Source of the DNA: Caulobacter segnis
GTDB taxonomy: Bacteria > Pseudomonadota > Alphaproteobacteria > Caulobacterales > Caulobacteraceae
Direction: 5' to 3'
Length of the DNA: 64,000 bases
Assembly: GCF_029543125.1 (NCBI RefSeq)
Contig: NZ_JARQWW010000002.1
Coordinates: 1-64,000 of the forward strand
Shown here piece after piece: positions 1 to 8,326 of this stretch; positions within the stretch are counted from its first letter, which is position 1; each line of letters starts with the position of its first letter. The notes beneath the pieces were generated by a model, which was given only the letters and a program-made list of their open reading frames with translations, was not told the DNA's origin and did no database searches. A program made the position numbers and the translations under genes.

Positions 1-90
1 GGTACCCGCCGCCGGGGTTGGTCTCCGGCACCCCCCCCCCCCCCGGGCCGGGGGGGGGGGGCCCGGGTTTGGGGGGGGGGGGGCCGTGAC
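1..90. other. Low-complexity poly-C/poly-G contig edge
   Basis: The window opens with a KpnI-like GGTACC and then long runs of C and G broken only by short GC words, ending near position 84. Nothing else in the window resembles it, and it has no coding potential. I read it as a low-quality or misassembled contig end rather than biology. Confidence 0.6.
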
Positions 91-110
91 TGGACTCAGT
101 GGATGGGGTC

Positions 111-170
111 GCCCCCTCCACCATGCTGCGCATGGTCCCCCTCCCCCGCTTCGCAGGGGAGGAGAGGGAG
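111..170. repeat. Intergenic palindromic repeat (C-rich family), copy A
   Basis: A CCCCCTCCACCA arm is followed by TGGTCCCCCTCCCCC and then a GGGGAGGAG arm, giving nested hairpins just downstream of grxC. Nearly the same string recurs at 33620-33680, and related copies lie at 6774-6881 and 14583-14715. This looks like a REP-type dispersed element at gene 3' ends. Confidence 0.65.
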
Positions 171-189
171 TGAAGCCCCCCGCCGCTCA

Positions 190-444
190 TCAAGCGGCCA
201 ACATCGGGTCCAGCTTGCCGGAACGATCAAGCGCCATCATGTCGTCGCAGCCGCCGATGTGCTGATCGCCGACGAAGATCTGCGGGAAGGTGGTGCGGCC
301 CGACTTGTCGATCATCTCCTGACGCAGCTTGGGGTCCATGCCGGCTTCGATCTCTGTGAAGGCGGCCCCCTTGTCGTTAAGGAGCTTCAGGGCGCGGGCG
401 CAGTAGCCGCAGAACGGGCGGGTGTAGATGGTGACGTGTGCCAT
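190..444 (-). CDS. grxC: Glutaredoxin (GrxC type)
   Basis: An 84-residue protein of typical glutaredoxin length. The redox motif CGYC is at residues 12-15, the cis-proline segment TTFPQIF lies in the middle, and the glutathione-binding GG (HIGGCDD) follows. By family knowledge it is a cytosolic dithiol glutaredoxin that reduces protein disulfides and glutathione mixed disulfides. It lies 39 bp downstream of comF on the same strand, so the two are probably one transcript. A palindromic repeat follows its stop codon. Confidence 0.93.
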   Translation of the reverse strand: MAHVTIYTRPFCGYCARALKLLNDKGAAFTEIEAGMDPKLRQEMIDKSGRTTFPQIFVGDQHIGGCDDMMALDRSGKLDPMLAA

Positions 445-483
445 GAGGGCCGAACGCTTATCCGCAAGATTGGTGTCGAAGCT

Positions 484-1266
484 CTACATAGACACGTCGG
501 GCGCTTCTTTCACCCTCGCGATGACCGCGGCGCTCACGCTGGCGGCCCCGGCGCCCAGCAATGCCCTGGCGCAGGCATCCAGTGTCGCGCCGGTGGTCAT
601 CACGTCGTCCACCAGCAGGATGCGCCTGCCCTCCACCTGACGGCGGCGGCCCGGCGGGACCGCGAAGGCGCCGGCTACGTTGCGGCGGCGGCCGGAGCCG
701 GACTTGCCGCCCTGGGTCGCCGTGGCTCTGCGGCGGATCAGGGCGTCGGGCAGATAGGGCAGGTTGGCCAGCCTCGCCAGCGGCCGCGCCACCTCCGCCG
801 CCTGATCGTAGCGGCGCGCGAACAGGCGGCTGGAGTGCAGAGGCACAGGGGCGATGGCGTCAGCCTCCGCCAGCAGATCAGCGGCCGCCCGGCTCAGCCA
901 GCGGGCCATCAGTGGCGCCAAATCGGTGCGGTCGGCGTGCTTGAGCTGCAGGATCAGGTTTCGGGAATGCTCGTCATAGAGACAGGCGGCGCGCGCCCGG
1001 GCGAAGGCCTTGGGCCTGGCGGCGCAGGTCGGACAGGCCACGCCGGGTCCCGGATCGAAATCGAAGGGCGCACCGCAGCCGTCGCAGGCGGGATCGGCGA
1101 TGAAGGTGATCCGGCTCCATGCCTCGGCGCCCAGTCCCGGGCTGCCGACCGAGCCGCCGTCCAGGGCCTGCGGCGGCAAAAGCAGGTCCAGAAATCCACG
1201 TCCGGCGGAAATCAGCGACGGCGCCGGTTTCCAGCCGCCCTGCAAATCGCCATGTTGCGCGCCCAT
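484..1266 (-). CDS. comF: ComF family phosphoribosyltransferase-like protein
   Basis: About 260 residues. Near the N-terminus is a zinc-ribbon-like pair of CxxC motifs (CDGC and CPTC), and near the C-terminus a phosphoribosyltransferase PRPP loop (LLVDDVMTTGAT). This is the usual ComF/GntX layout. Family members are linked to DNA uptake in transformable bacteria, but here the role is inferred only from the family. I use the ATG at 1266; a GTG at 1272 (two codons upstream, in frame) is equally possible. The ATG overlaps the ATG of the divergent methyltransferase in one CATG. Likely operon with grxC. Confidence 0.88.
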   Translation of the reverse strand: MGAQHGDLQGGWKPAPSLISAGRGFLDLLLPPQALDGGSVGSPGLGAEAWSRITFIADPACDGCGAPFDFDPGPGVACPTCAARPKAFARARAACLYDEHSRNLILQLKHADRTDLAPLMARWLSRAAADLLAEADAIAPVPLHSSRLFARRYDQAAEVARPLARLANLPYLPDALIRRRATATQGGKSGSGRRRNVAGAFAVPPGRRRQVEGRRILLVDDVMTTGATLDACARALLGAGAASVSAAVIARVKEAPDVSM

Positions 1267-2167
1267 GAGCACCCCGCCGAAATTGTTCGACCGTGATCTC
1301 CTGCGCCGACGCCTAGACCGCGCCGCCGCCGGCTACGCCCAGGCTGACTTCCTGAAGGCTCGCGCCGCCCAGGACGCCGCCTGGCGCCTGGAGCCGATCA
1401 TGCGACGCTTTCCGCTCGCCGTCGATCTGGGCGCGCGCGGCGGGGCTTTCCGCCGGGCCCTGGCCCAGAGCGACGCCGCCGACAAGATCGACCTGCTGAT
1501 CGAAACGGAGCTGACGCCGAGCCTGCTGGGCCCGGTCGGCGCACGCCTTGTGGCGGACGAGGAGCGCCTGCCCTTCGCCGACGCCAGCCTGGACCTGATC
1601 GTCTCCACCCTGGCCCTGCACTGGACCAATGACTTGGTGGGATCGCTGATCCAGGCCCGGCGGGCCCTGAAGCCCGACGGCCTGTTCATCGGCTCCTTCC
1701 TGGGCGGCGCGACCCTGACAGAGCTGCGCCAATCGCTGCTGGAGGCGGAGTCGGAGCTGACCGGCGGCGCGGCCATGCGCGTCTCGCCCTTCGCGGATCA
1801 TTCGGACGCGGCGGGTCTGCTGTCCCGCGCCGGGTTCGCCCTGCCGGTGGCGGACGTGGATCGGGTGACCGTCCGCTACGCCCATCCCATCGAGTTGCTG
1901 CGCGACCTGCGCCGCATGGGCGAGACCAGCGTCCTGTCGGATCGCCCGCGCAAGCCCATGACCCGGACCCTGCTGGGCCGCGCCCTGCAGATCTATGTGG
2001 AGCGCTTCGCCGAACCCGACGGCCGCGTGTCCGCCACCTTCGAGATCCTGACCATCACCGGCTGGGTCCCGCACGAGAGCCAGCAGAAGCCCTTGGCCCG
2101 CGGTTCAGCCCAGGTGGGGCTGGAAGAAGCGCTGTCGGTGGTGCGCAAGAACCGAGGCGACGCTTAA
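1265..2167 (+). CDS. SAM-dependent methyltransferase (BioC/NDUFAF5-like)
   Basis: A 300-residue class I methyltransferase. It has a SAM-binding AVDLGARGG motif near residue 54, the acidic LVADEERLPFADASLDLIVS block, and a TLALHWTND post-motif. The start FDRDLLRRRLDRAA and the C-terminal layout resemble the mitochondrial/alphaproteobacterial NDUFAF5-type proteins, whose mitochondrial homologue modifies an arginine in respiratory complex I. That exact role is not proved here. The reading frame stays open upstream into antisense comF, so I chose the ATG at 1265, which shares a CATG with the comF start. Confidence 0.82.
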   Translation: MSTPPKLFDRDLLRRRLDRAAAGYAQADFLKARAAQDAAWRLEPIMRRFPLAVDLGARGGAFRRALAQSDAADKIDLLIETELTPSLLGPVGARLVADEERLPFADASLDLIVSTLALHWTNDLVGSLIQARRALKPDGLFIGSFLGGATLTELRQSLLEAESELTGGAAMRVSPFADHSDAAGLLSRAGFALPVADVDRVTVRYAHPIELLRDLRRMGETSVLSDRPRKPMTRTLLGRALQIYVERFAEPDGRVSATFEILTITGWVPHESQQKPLARGSAQVGLEEALSVVRKNRGDA

Positions 2168-2212
2168 ATCCCCTCTCCCCACAGGTGGGGAGAGGGTCAG
2201 GGTGAGGGGCGC
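2168..2212. repeat. Intergenic palindromic repeat, copy E1
   Basis: A CTCTCCCC-ACAGGT-GGGGAGAG palindrome directly after the methyltransferase stop is followed by CAGGGTGAGGGG. The same components, in opposite orientation, occur at 2569-2612. The two copies bracket the broken DUF559 gene and may act as convergent terminators. Confidence 0.55.
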
Positions 2213-2554
2213 TCGCCGCCACAGGCGGCGAGTATGGCGTCGCAGACGCCATCCAGGTTCTCCCGGACTTCCGGATTCCAGATCCTCAGAACCACCAAAC
2301 CTTGGCGTTCGAGATAGGCCGTGCGCCGCGCGTCGTAAGCGGCGTTGTCGACGTGCTGTCCGCCGTCCAATTCGACGACGACGCCCGCCTCCAGGCTAAG
2401 GAAATCGGCGATGTAATAGCCGCGAGGAACTTGGCGCTTCCACTTCCAACCACCGAGACGACGGTCACGCAGTCGTCCCCAGAGGAAGCGCTCGACCTCG
2501 GTCTGCTCCGACGCGCAGTTGCTTGGCGTAGTCGGTCAGCCTTGTGTGCGCCAT
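2197..2554 (-). pseudogene. Frameshifted DUF559 endonuclease-like gene
   Basis: The minus strand from ATG 2554 encodes MAHTRLTDYAKQLR, then shifts frame. The downstream frame reads EQTEVERFLWGRLRDRRLGG, continues with the DUF559 core VVVELDGGQH followed by a DARRTAYLERQG block, and ends VLRIWNPEV...VCDAIL. That is a complete DUF559 (Vsr/type-I-restriction-nuclease-like fold) protein of about 115 residues apart from the shift near 2511. The second frame is preceded by an in-frame stop and has no start codon. It is either a real disruption (two bases missing or one extra) or a sequencing error. Its 3' end overlaps a palindromic repeat. Confidence 0.8.
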
Positions 2555-2568
2555 CCAGCGCCGCTCCC

Positions 2569-2612
2569 CCTCACCCTACCCTCTCCCCCACTTCGCGGGG
2601 GAGAGGAGAAAG
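2569..2612. repeat. Intergenic palindromic repeat, copy E2
   Basis: CCCTCACCCTACCCTCTCCCCC-ACTTCG-(C)GGGGGAGAGG forms a stem with a TTCG-type loop between the mutT-like gene and the DUF559 remnant. It is a member of the same family as 2168-2212. Confidence 0.6.
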
Positions 2613-2631
2613 GTTTCAGGACGCACTCACC

Positions 2632-3036
2632 TCACAGCAGGTCCCGCAGCCACGCCACGAGCGGCAGGTCGGCCGGGGGCATGGGGTACTTGTCCATGTC
2701 GGCCGGCTTCACCCAGGCCAGGCCCGCGTGCTCCTTCTGCTGAACGAATCCTTCCCAGCGGCGGCACAGGAACAGCGGCATCAGCAGGTGGAAGGTCTCG
2801 TATTCGTGGCTGGCGAAGACGAAGGGCGCCAGGCAGGCCTTGGCGACCTGGATGCCCAGTTCCTCGTCCAGCTCGCGGATCAGGCAGGCTTCCGGCGTCT
2901 CGCCCGGTTCCACCTTGCCGCCCGGAAACTCCCATAGGCCGGCCAGCTGCTTGCCCTCCGGCCGCTGGCACAACAGCACCCGGCCATCGACATCCACCAG
3001 GGCCGCGGCGGCCACGAGAACGATCTTCTTGTCCAT
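2632..3036 (-). CDS. mutT: (Deoxy)nucleoside triphosphate pyrophosphohydrolase, MutT-type NUDIX
   Basis: A 134-residue protein with the NUDIX box: GGKVEPGETPEACLIRELDEELG fits GX5EX7REUXEEXGU at about residues 39-61. The short length and the AGLWEFPGGK lead-in are typical of MutT, which hydrolyses 8-oxo-dGTP to prevent mutation. The frame is open well upstream, but the start at MDKKIVLVAA (3036) gives the usual MutT length and the usual beta-strand start. Its C-terminus is followed by a palindromic repeat. Confidence 0.88.
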   Translation of the reverse strand: MDKKIVLVAAAALVDVDGRVLLCQRPEGKQLAGLWEFPGGKVEPGETPEACLIRELDEELGIQVAKACLAPFVFASHEYETFHLLMPLFLCRRWEGFVQQKEHAGLAWVKPADMDKYPMPPADLPLVAWLRDLL

Positions 3037-3108
3037 GGCCGAGGTGTCGCCGGGCGGCGGCCAGAATGCAACAGCCTGCGTCCGAATGGCCGCAAAGCCT
3101 GTAAAAAC

Positions 3109-3133
3109 TTGACTTTTGCACCGCAGCATACGA
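3109..3133 (+). promoter_or_regulatory. Candidate housekeeping promoter for the helicase gene
   Basis: TTGACTT (3109-3115) lies 10 bp before GCATACGA (3126-3133). This resembles the Caulobacter vegetative pattern TTGACG-N10-14-GCTANAWC. It would give an untranslated leader of about 175 bases before the helicase start, which could carry post-transcriptional control. Pattern match only. Confidence 0.35.
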
Positions 3134-3314
3134 TCTAGGCCTCGCGTCTCAGTCGACGCTATCGGCGCTCCAGCCGCGTGAGGGTCCCTCGGGACCAGCC
3201 TGTCGAGCGCCCTGAAAAGATTTCCGACATAGACCGCCCGGGCCACGCGGGGCGCTCCCCAAAGACCCGACCGCACCGCGGCCGAGCCTTGCGCCCGGCT
3301 GCGCGCCGTCTGTT

Positions 3315-4799
3315 ATGAAAAGAGACTACGTGACTCAGTTCACCGATTTCGGCCTCGCCAAGCCGCTTCTGAAGGCGCTGGCCGACAAGGGCTACACCCA
3401 GCCCACCCCCATCCAGGCGAAAGCCATCCCCACGGTCATGACCGGCCGCGACCTGCTGGGCATCGCCCAGACGGGCACCGGCAAGACCGCCGCCTTCGCT
3501 TTGCCGATCCTGCATCGCCTGGCCGAAGACCGTAAGCCGGCGCCCCGCCGCGGCTGCCGCGTCCTGGTCCTGTCGCCGACCCGCGAACTGGCCACCCAGA
3601 TCGCCGACAGCTTCAAGGCCTATGGCTCGCACCTGGGCCTCACCGTCGCGGTGATCTTCGGCGGCGTGAAGTATGGCCCGCAGATGCGCGCCCTGGCCGC
3701 CGGCATCGACGTTCTGGTCGCCACTCCGGGCCGCCTGATCGACCACTTGGGCGAGAAGAGCGCCAATCTGTCGGGCACCGAGATCTTCGTCCTCGATGAG
3801 GCCGACCAGATGCTCGACATGGGCTTCATCGTCCCGATCCGCCGCATCGTTCAGCACCTGCCCAAGGAACGTCAGAACCTGTTCTTCTCGGCCACCATGC
3901 CGAGCGAGATCGGCAAGCTGGCCGGCGAACTGCTGAAGAACCCCGAGCAGGTCTCGGTGACCCCGCAGGCCACCACGGTCGAGCGCATCAACCAGCAGGT
4001 CCTGTTCGTCGAGCAGCAGCGCAAGCGCGCCTTGCTGGCCGAGCTGTTCGCCGACAGCGCCCTGAAGCGCGTGATCGTCTTCACCCGCACCAAGCGCGGC
4101 GCCGACCGCGTGGCCAAGTATCTGGTCGCCTGCGGGATCGAGTCCGCCTCGATCCACGGCGACAAGACGCAAGGCCAGCGTGAACGCGCCCTGGCCGCCT
4201 TCCGGGCCGGCCATAGCCGCGCCCTGGTGGCCACAGACATCGCCGCCCGCGGCATCGACATCGACGGCGTCACCCACGTGGTGAACTTCGAGCTGCCGAA
4301 CGTGCCGGAAGCTTACGTCCACCGCATCGGCCGCACCGCGCGCGCCGGCGCCTCCGGCGTGGCCTTCACCCTGTGCAGCGATGACGAGCGCAGCCTGCTG
4401 AAGGACGTCCAGCGCACCACGCGCCAGACGATCCCGGCCTTCGATCGCCGCAACGACAAGAGCCTCGCCGCCGCCCAGGCGGTTGAGGCGGCCCTGACCG
4501 GCGAGAAGCCGGAACGCGGCGAGCGCGGCGGCAATGGCGGCCGCAACGGTCGCGGCCGCAACAACAACGCCCGCCCCGTCGATCCGCGTGACGACGTGCC
4601 GAGCGCCCTGCGCAAGCAGCGCCGCCCCAAGCGCCCGCAAGGCCAGGGCGGCGGTCAGGGCCAGGGCGGCCAAGGCCGCAACGGCGAACAGCGCAACGGC
4701 GCCAAGCCGGCTCAGAACCGCGCCGGCGGCCACGGCTTCAAGGGTCCCAAGCGCCAGACGGCCGCCGCGCCGGAAAAGCGCTGGAGCCCGATCGACTAA
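3315..4799 (+). CDS. rhlE: DEAD-box RNA helicase, RhlE type
   Basis: A 494-residue DEAD-box ATPase. Visible in order are the Q-motif region (TPIQAKAIP), motif I AQTGTGKT, Ia PTRELATQ, Ib TPGRLID, II DEAD, III SAT, IV VIFTRTK, V ATDIAARGIDI and VI HRIGRTARAG. The C-terminal ~110 residues form a basic, Gly/Arg/Asn-rich tail (GGNGGRNGRGRNNN) of the kind that binds RNA nonspecifically. By family it remodels RNA and ribosome assembly intermediates, often important in the cold. It stands alone, with a hairpin after its stop. Confidence 0.92.
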   Translation: MKRDYVTQFTDFGLAKPLLKALADKGYTQPTPIQAKAIPTVMTGRDLLGIAQTGTGKTAAFALPILHRLAEDRKPAPRRGCRVLVLSPTRELATQIADSFKAYGSHLGLTVAVIFGGVKYGPQMRALAAGIDVLVATPGRLIDHLGEKSANLSGTEIFVLDEADQMLDMGFIVPIRRIVQHLPKERQNLFFSATMPSEIGKLAGELLKNPEQVSVTPQATTVERINQQVLFVEQQRKRALLAELFADSALKRVIVFTRTKRGADRVAKYLVACGIESASIHGDKTQGQRERALAAFRAGHSRALVATDIAARGIDIDGVTHVVNFELPNVPEAYVHRIGRTARAGASGVAFTLCSDDERSLLKDVQRTTRQTIPAFDRRNDKSLAAAQAVEAALTGEKPERGERGGNGGRNGRGRNNNARPVDPRDDVPSALRKQRRPKRPQGQGGGQGQGGQGRNGEQRNGAKPAQNRAGGHGFKGPKRQTAAAPEKRWSPID

Positions 4800-4844
4800 G
4801 GCGTTTCGCCCGCTTGACTTCGACAGCCAAACCGCAAGGTTGAA

Positions 4845-4868
4845 CCCCATGCCCGCAAGGGCGTGGGG
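4845..4868 (+). terminator. Stem-loop after rhlE
   Basis: CCCCATGCCC-GCAA-GGGCGTGGGG forms a 10-bp stem with one G:U pair and a GCAA tetraloop. There is no T-run, so it is a terminator-like hairpin or a transcript 3'-end stabiliser. Confidence 0.5.
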
Positions 4869-4894
4869 AGCTGTGCGTCTTGAAGGCCAAGGCC

Positions 4895-6802
4895 GTGTCC
4901 GCCGCTGATTTCCTGCCGCCCGCCCCCTTGGGCGGCGAGATGGGCGATCGCATGCGCGAGGTGGACTGGGCGGCCACGCCGCTCGGCCCGCCGGAAGGCT
5001 GGTCGCAGGCCCTTCGCCTGACCCTGGGCCTGATCCTGGCCTCCGGCTTCCCCATGGCCCTGCGCTGGGGGCCGGAGCTGGTCATCCTCTACAACGACGC
5101 CTATGCGCCGATCCTGGGCGACAAGCACCCCCGCGCCCTGGGCCAGCGGTTCGCCGACATCTGGCCCGAGGTGAGCCAGCAGCTCATGCCGGTGCAGGAG
5201 GAGCAGATCGCCGGCCAGCGCGGCGCGATCTTCACCGAGGACATGCCGGTGAGCATCCGGCGGCATGGCTCAGCCCTCGAGGCGGCCTGGTTCACCGTCA
5301 GCTACAGCCCGGTGCCGGACGACACATCGCCCACCGGGGTCGGCGGCATCATGGCCACGGCGGTGGAGACCACGAACCGCGTCCTCACCGAACGCGCCCT
5401 GCGCGCCAGCGAAGAGCGCTATGAACTGGCCCTGGAGGCCGCCGGGGCGGTGGGCACCTGGAACTGGGACATCCCCGCCGACAAGGTCTATGCCGACGAG
5501 CGTTTCGCGCGGCTGTACAATGTCGAGCCCGTCGCCGCCGCCAATGGCGAGCCCATCGCCGCCTTCTTCGACGCCATCGTTCCGGAGGACCGCCCTCGCG
5601 TCGAGGCGGCGATCCTCACGCTTCTGGAGAAGGGTGGCGACTTCGCCGAGGAGTATCGGGTGTCCGCCGCCGACGGACAGGTCCATTGGATCTTCGCCCG
5701 TGGGCGCTGCTATCTCGACGCCCAGGGACGCCCGTTGCGCTTCCCCGGCGTGGTGGTCGACCTGACCGACCGCCGCACCGCCGAGGAGCGGCTGGTCATG
5801 CGCGAGGAGCAGCTACGCCTCGCCACCGAGGCCGGCGACGTGGGTTTCTGGGACGTCGATCTGCAGAACGACACCCTGGAATGGTCGGAGCGCACGCGGG
5901 AGATGTTCGGCCTCCGGGCCAATGTTCCCCTGACCCTCGACGACTTCTACGCGGGCCTGCACCCGGCCGACCTGGTCCGGGCGGCCGAGGCCTTCGGCCG
6001 GGCGATCAATCCGGACATCCGCGACGACTACGACATCGAGTACCGGACCGTCGGTCTGGACGACAAGGTCGAGCGCTGGGTGGCGGCCAAGGGCCGGGCC
6101 ATCTTCGCGGCGGACGGCACGCCTCTGCGCGCCATCGGCTCCACCCGCGACATCACCGAGCGCAAGAAGGCGGAGGAGCACCTGCGCCTGATGGTCAACG
6201 AGCTGAACCACCGGGTGAAGAACAGCCTCGCCAGCGTTCAGGCCGTGGCGGCCCAGACGTTCCGGGGCGCGACCTCGCTGAGCCAGGCGAAGGAGGCCTT
6301 CACCGCCCGCCTGATCGCCATGTCCGAGGCGCACGACATCCTCACCGACGAGAACTGGGAGGGCGCTGATCTGAGCGACGTGGTGGCCGCCGCCGCCCGC
6401 CTGTTGGCGGGGGAGGAGCGGCATCGCTTCATCGCTCACGGGCCGTATGCCCGCCTTTCGCCCAAGACAGCCCTGTCCCTGGCCATGGCCCTGCATGAGC
6501 TCGGCACCAATGCGGTGAAGTACGGCGCCCTGTCGACCCCGAACGGGAAGGTCTCCGTGCGCTGGAGCGTCGAGGGACGCGACGCGGGACGGCGCCTTCA
6601 ACTGGTCTGGACGGAGTCCGGCGGCCCCGCCGTCACCCCGCCCAAGCGGCGCGGCTTCGGCTCGCGTCTGATGGAGCGCGGACTGGCCGCCGAGCTGAGC
6701 GGCCAGGTGACCCTGACCTTCGATCCCGCGGGCGTCGTATGCACCATCGACGCCCCGCTGGTGGAGGAAGAAACTCCTCCCCCTCTGGGGGAGGTGTCCT
6801 GA
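4895..6802 (+). CDS. PAS-domain HWE/HisKA_2 sensor histidine kinase
   Basis: About 635 residues. The N-terminal PAS-like region begins at MREVDWAATPLGPPEGW, followed by two PAS/PAC repeats (each ending in a ...LTDRRTAEE or ...ITERKKAEE helix). The kinase core has the H-box ELNHRVKNSLASVQAVAAQTF, N-box ALHELGTNAVKYGALS and G-box RRGFGSRLMERGL, which define the HWE/HisKA_2 family. No transmembrane segment is visible, so it is probably cytosolic. Three in-frame starts are possible (TTG 4880, GTG 4895, ATG 4940); I list the GTG without strong evidence. No response regulator is adjacent, so it is an orphan. Signal and partner are unknown. Confidence 0.85.
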   Translation: MSAADFLPPAPLGGEMGDRMREVDWAATPLGPPEGWSQALRLTLGLILASGFPMALRWGPELVILYNDAYAPILGDKHPRALGQRFADIWPEVSQQLMPVQEEQIAGQRGAIFTEDMPVSIRRHGSALEAAWFTVSYSPVPDDTSPTGVGGIMATAVETTNRVLTERALRASEERYELALEAAGAVGTWNWDIPADKVYADERFARLYNVEPVAAANGEPIAAFFDAIVPEDRPRVEAAILTLLEKGGDFAEEYRVSAADGQVHWIFARGRCYLDAQGRPLRFPGVVVDLTDRRTAEERLVMREEQLRLATEAGDVGFWDVDLQNDTLEWSERTREMFGLRANVPLTLDDFYAGLHPADLVRAAEAFGRAINPDIRDDYDIEYRTVGLDDKVERWVAAKGRAIFAADGTPLRAIGSTRDITERKKAEEHLRLMVNELNHRVKNSLASVQAVAAQTFRGATSLSQAKEAFTARLIAMSEAHDILTDENWEGADLSDVVAAAARLLAGEERHRFIAHGPYARLSPKTALSLAMALHELGTNAVKYGALSTPNGKVSVRWSVEGRDAGRRLQLVWTESGGPAVTPPKRRGFGSRLMERGLAAELSGQVTLTFDPAGVVCTIDAPLVEEETPPPLGEVS

Positions 6803-6881
6803 AAGGACGGAGGGTGCCTGCTGACTCAGCAAGCCCCCTCCACCACTTCGTGGTCCCCCTCCCCCCTGAGGGGGAGGATTT
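6774..6881. repeat. Intergenic palindromic repeat, copy B
   Basis: CCCCCTCCACCA-CTTCG-TGGTCCCCCTCCCCCCTGAGGGGGAGGA, preceded by a CTCCTCCCCCTCTGGGGGAGG hairpin, lies between the convergent kinase and argJ genes. It belongs to the same family as copies A, C and D and probably works as a bidirectional terminator. Confidence 0.6.
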
Positions 6882-6886
6882 GAAGA

Positions 6887-8326
6887 CTAACTCCGATAGT
6901 CGCCGTTGATCTCGACGTAGCGCTTGGTCAGGTCGCAGGTCCACACGGCGGAAGAGCCCCGGCCGACGCCCACATCCACCGAGATTTCGAGCTGGGCGTT
7001 CTTCATGTACGCGCTCATCTTCGCCTCGTCGTAGTCGGGCGCCACCAGGCCGTCATGAGCGGCGGTCAGTGGACCGAAGCGAACAGCCAGGCGGTCGCGG
7101 TTCATCGGCTCGTCCGCCCGTCCCACGGCCATGACGATGCGGCCCCAGTTGGCGTCTTCGCCGGCGATGGCGGTCTTGACCAGCGGGCTTTCGGCGATGG
7201 TGCGGGCGATCTTGCGGGCGCTGGCGGCGCTTTCGGCGCCGTTCACCGTGATCTTGACGAACTTGGTCGCCCCCTCGCCGTCCTTGACCAACTGCATGGC
7301 CAGGTCGTGCAGCACCAGCTCCAGCTTCTCGCGGAAGTCGGCCAGACGCTTGTCCCCCGCGCGGCTGATCTTCGGCGCGCCGGACTGGCCGGTGGCGAAC
7401 AGCAGCAGGGTGTCGTTGGTGGACCGGTCGCCGTCCACCGTCACCGCGTTGAAGGTGGTGCGGGTGTAGAGGCTGACCAGGGTCTGCAGGGCCGCGGGCG
7501 AGATGGCCGCATCCGTGGCCACGAAGGACAGCATGGTCGCCATGTCCGGCGCGATCATGCCCGAGCCCTTGGCGATGCCGGCGATCTTCACCGGCACGCC
7601 GTCGATGTGGGCGACGGCGTATGCGCCTTTGGGGAAGGTGTCCGTGGTCATGATCGCCGAGGCCGCGGCGGCCCAGGCGTCGGCGGTCAGGCGGGTCTCT
7701 ATCTCCGGCAGGCGGGCGGTGATCTTGGCGTCGTCCAGGATCACGCCGATGACGCCCGTCGAGGCCATCATCACGTCGCGCTGGCGGCAGTCCAGGCGCT
7801 TGGCGACAGCGGTCGCCACCCGACGGGCGGCGTCGGCTCCCGGCCGGCCGGTGAAGCTGTTGGCGCAGCCGGCGTTGACCACCAGGGCGCGGACATTCTC
7901 GCCCTTGCTCATCTCCAGATGCTTCTTGCACCAGTCCACCGGGGCCGAGCCCACGCCGTGGCGGGTGAAGACGCCGGCGGCCGAGGTGCCCTCGGCGAAG
8001 CGCATGAGCAGCACGTCTTGGCGGACATGCTTGTAGAAGCCGGCGTGGCCGGTGGCGATCTCGACCCCCGCGATCGGCGGGATCGACGGGAACGGCACGG
8101 CCAGGGGCGACACCTGCAAGCCCGGCTTGCCTGGAGCGGCGGCGGGCGCGGCGGCCTGTTGCGCCTGGGCCTTGCCGGTGAAGGGGCGCTTCAGGGCCGA
8201 GGTCAGGGGATCGAGCGCGTGCTCGACCACCTGGCCGACCTTCTCCAGCGGCTTGGCGACCACCTTGGCGGGCGCGGTCTTCTTGGCGGCGGCTTTGGCC
8301 GGGGTCTTGGAAGGCGTGCGGGCCAT
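6887..8326 (-). CDS. argJ: Bifunctional ornithine acetyltransferase / N-acetylglutamate synthase ArgJ
   Basis: A 479-residue protein. The ArgJ core starts near residue 75 (SPLAVPFPSIPPIAGVEIAT). It contains the autocleavage motif GSGMIAPDMATMLSF, where the family splits between Ala and the nucleophilic Thr, and VTVDGDRSTNDT. It makes N-acetylglutamate and recycles acetyl groups in arginine synthesis. The first ~75 residues are a Lys/Ala/Pro-rich extension not found in typical ~400-residue ArgJ. The ATG at 8326 shares one base with the upstream PPIase stop (TGATG), which supports this long start. A shorter start is possible. Confidence 0.93.
   Translation of the reverse strand: MARTPSKTPAKAAAKKTAPAKVVAKPLEKVGQVVEHALDPLTSALKRPFTGKAQAQQAAAPAAAPGKPGLQVSPLAVPFPSIPPIAGVEIATGHAGFYKHVRQDVLLMRFAEGTSAAGVFTRHGVGSAPVDWCKKHLEMSKGENVRALVVNAGCANSFTGRPGADAARRVATAVAKRLDCRQRDVMMASTGVIGVILDDAKITARLPEIETRLTADAWAAAASAIMTTDTFPKGAYAVAHIDGVPVKIAGIAKGSGMIAPDMATMLSFVATDAAISPAALQTLVSLYTRTTFNAVTVDGDRSTNDTLLLFATGQSGAPKISRAGDKRLADFREKLELVLHDLAMQLVKDGEGATKFVKITVNGAESAASARKIARTIAESPLVKTAIAGEDANWGRIVMAVGRADEPMNRDRLAVRFGPLTAAHDGLVAPDYDEAKMSAYMKNAQLEISVDVGVGRGSSAVWTCDLTKRYVEINGDYRS

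Noticed and set aside
103-1296. 397-codon plus-strand frame across grxC and comF
   Set aside because: Its reverse strand carries glutaredoxin and ComF with clear catalytic motifs, so this frame is a shadow.
3159-4850. A 563-codon open frame antisense to the helicase gene
   Set aside because: Same GC artefact. Its amino-acid composition is Ala/Gly/Leu/Val/His-biased and the helicase has all motifs on the other strand.
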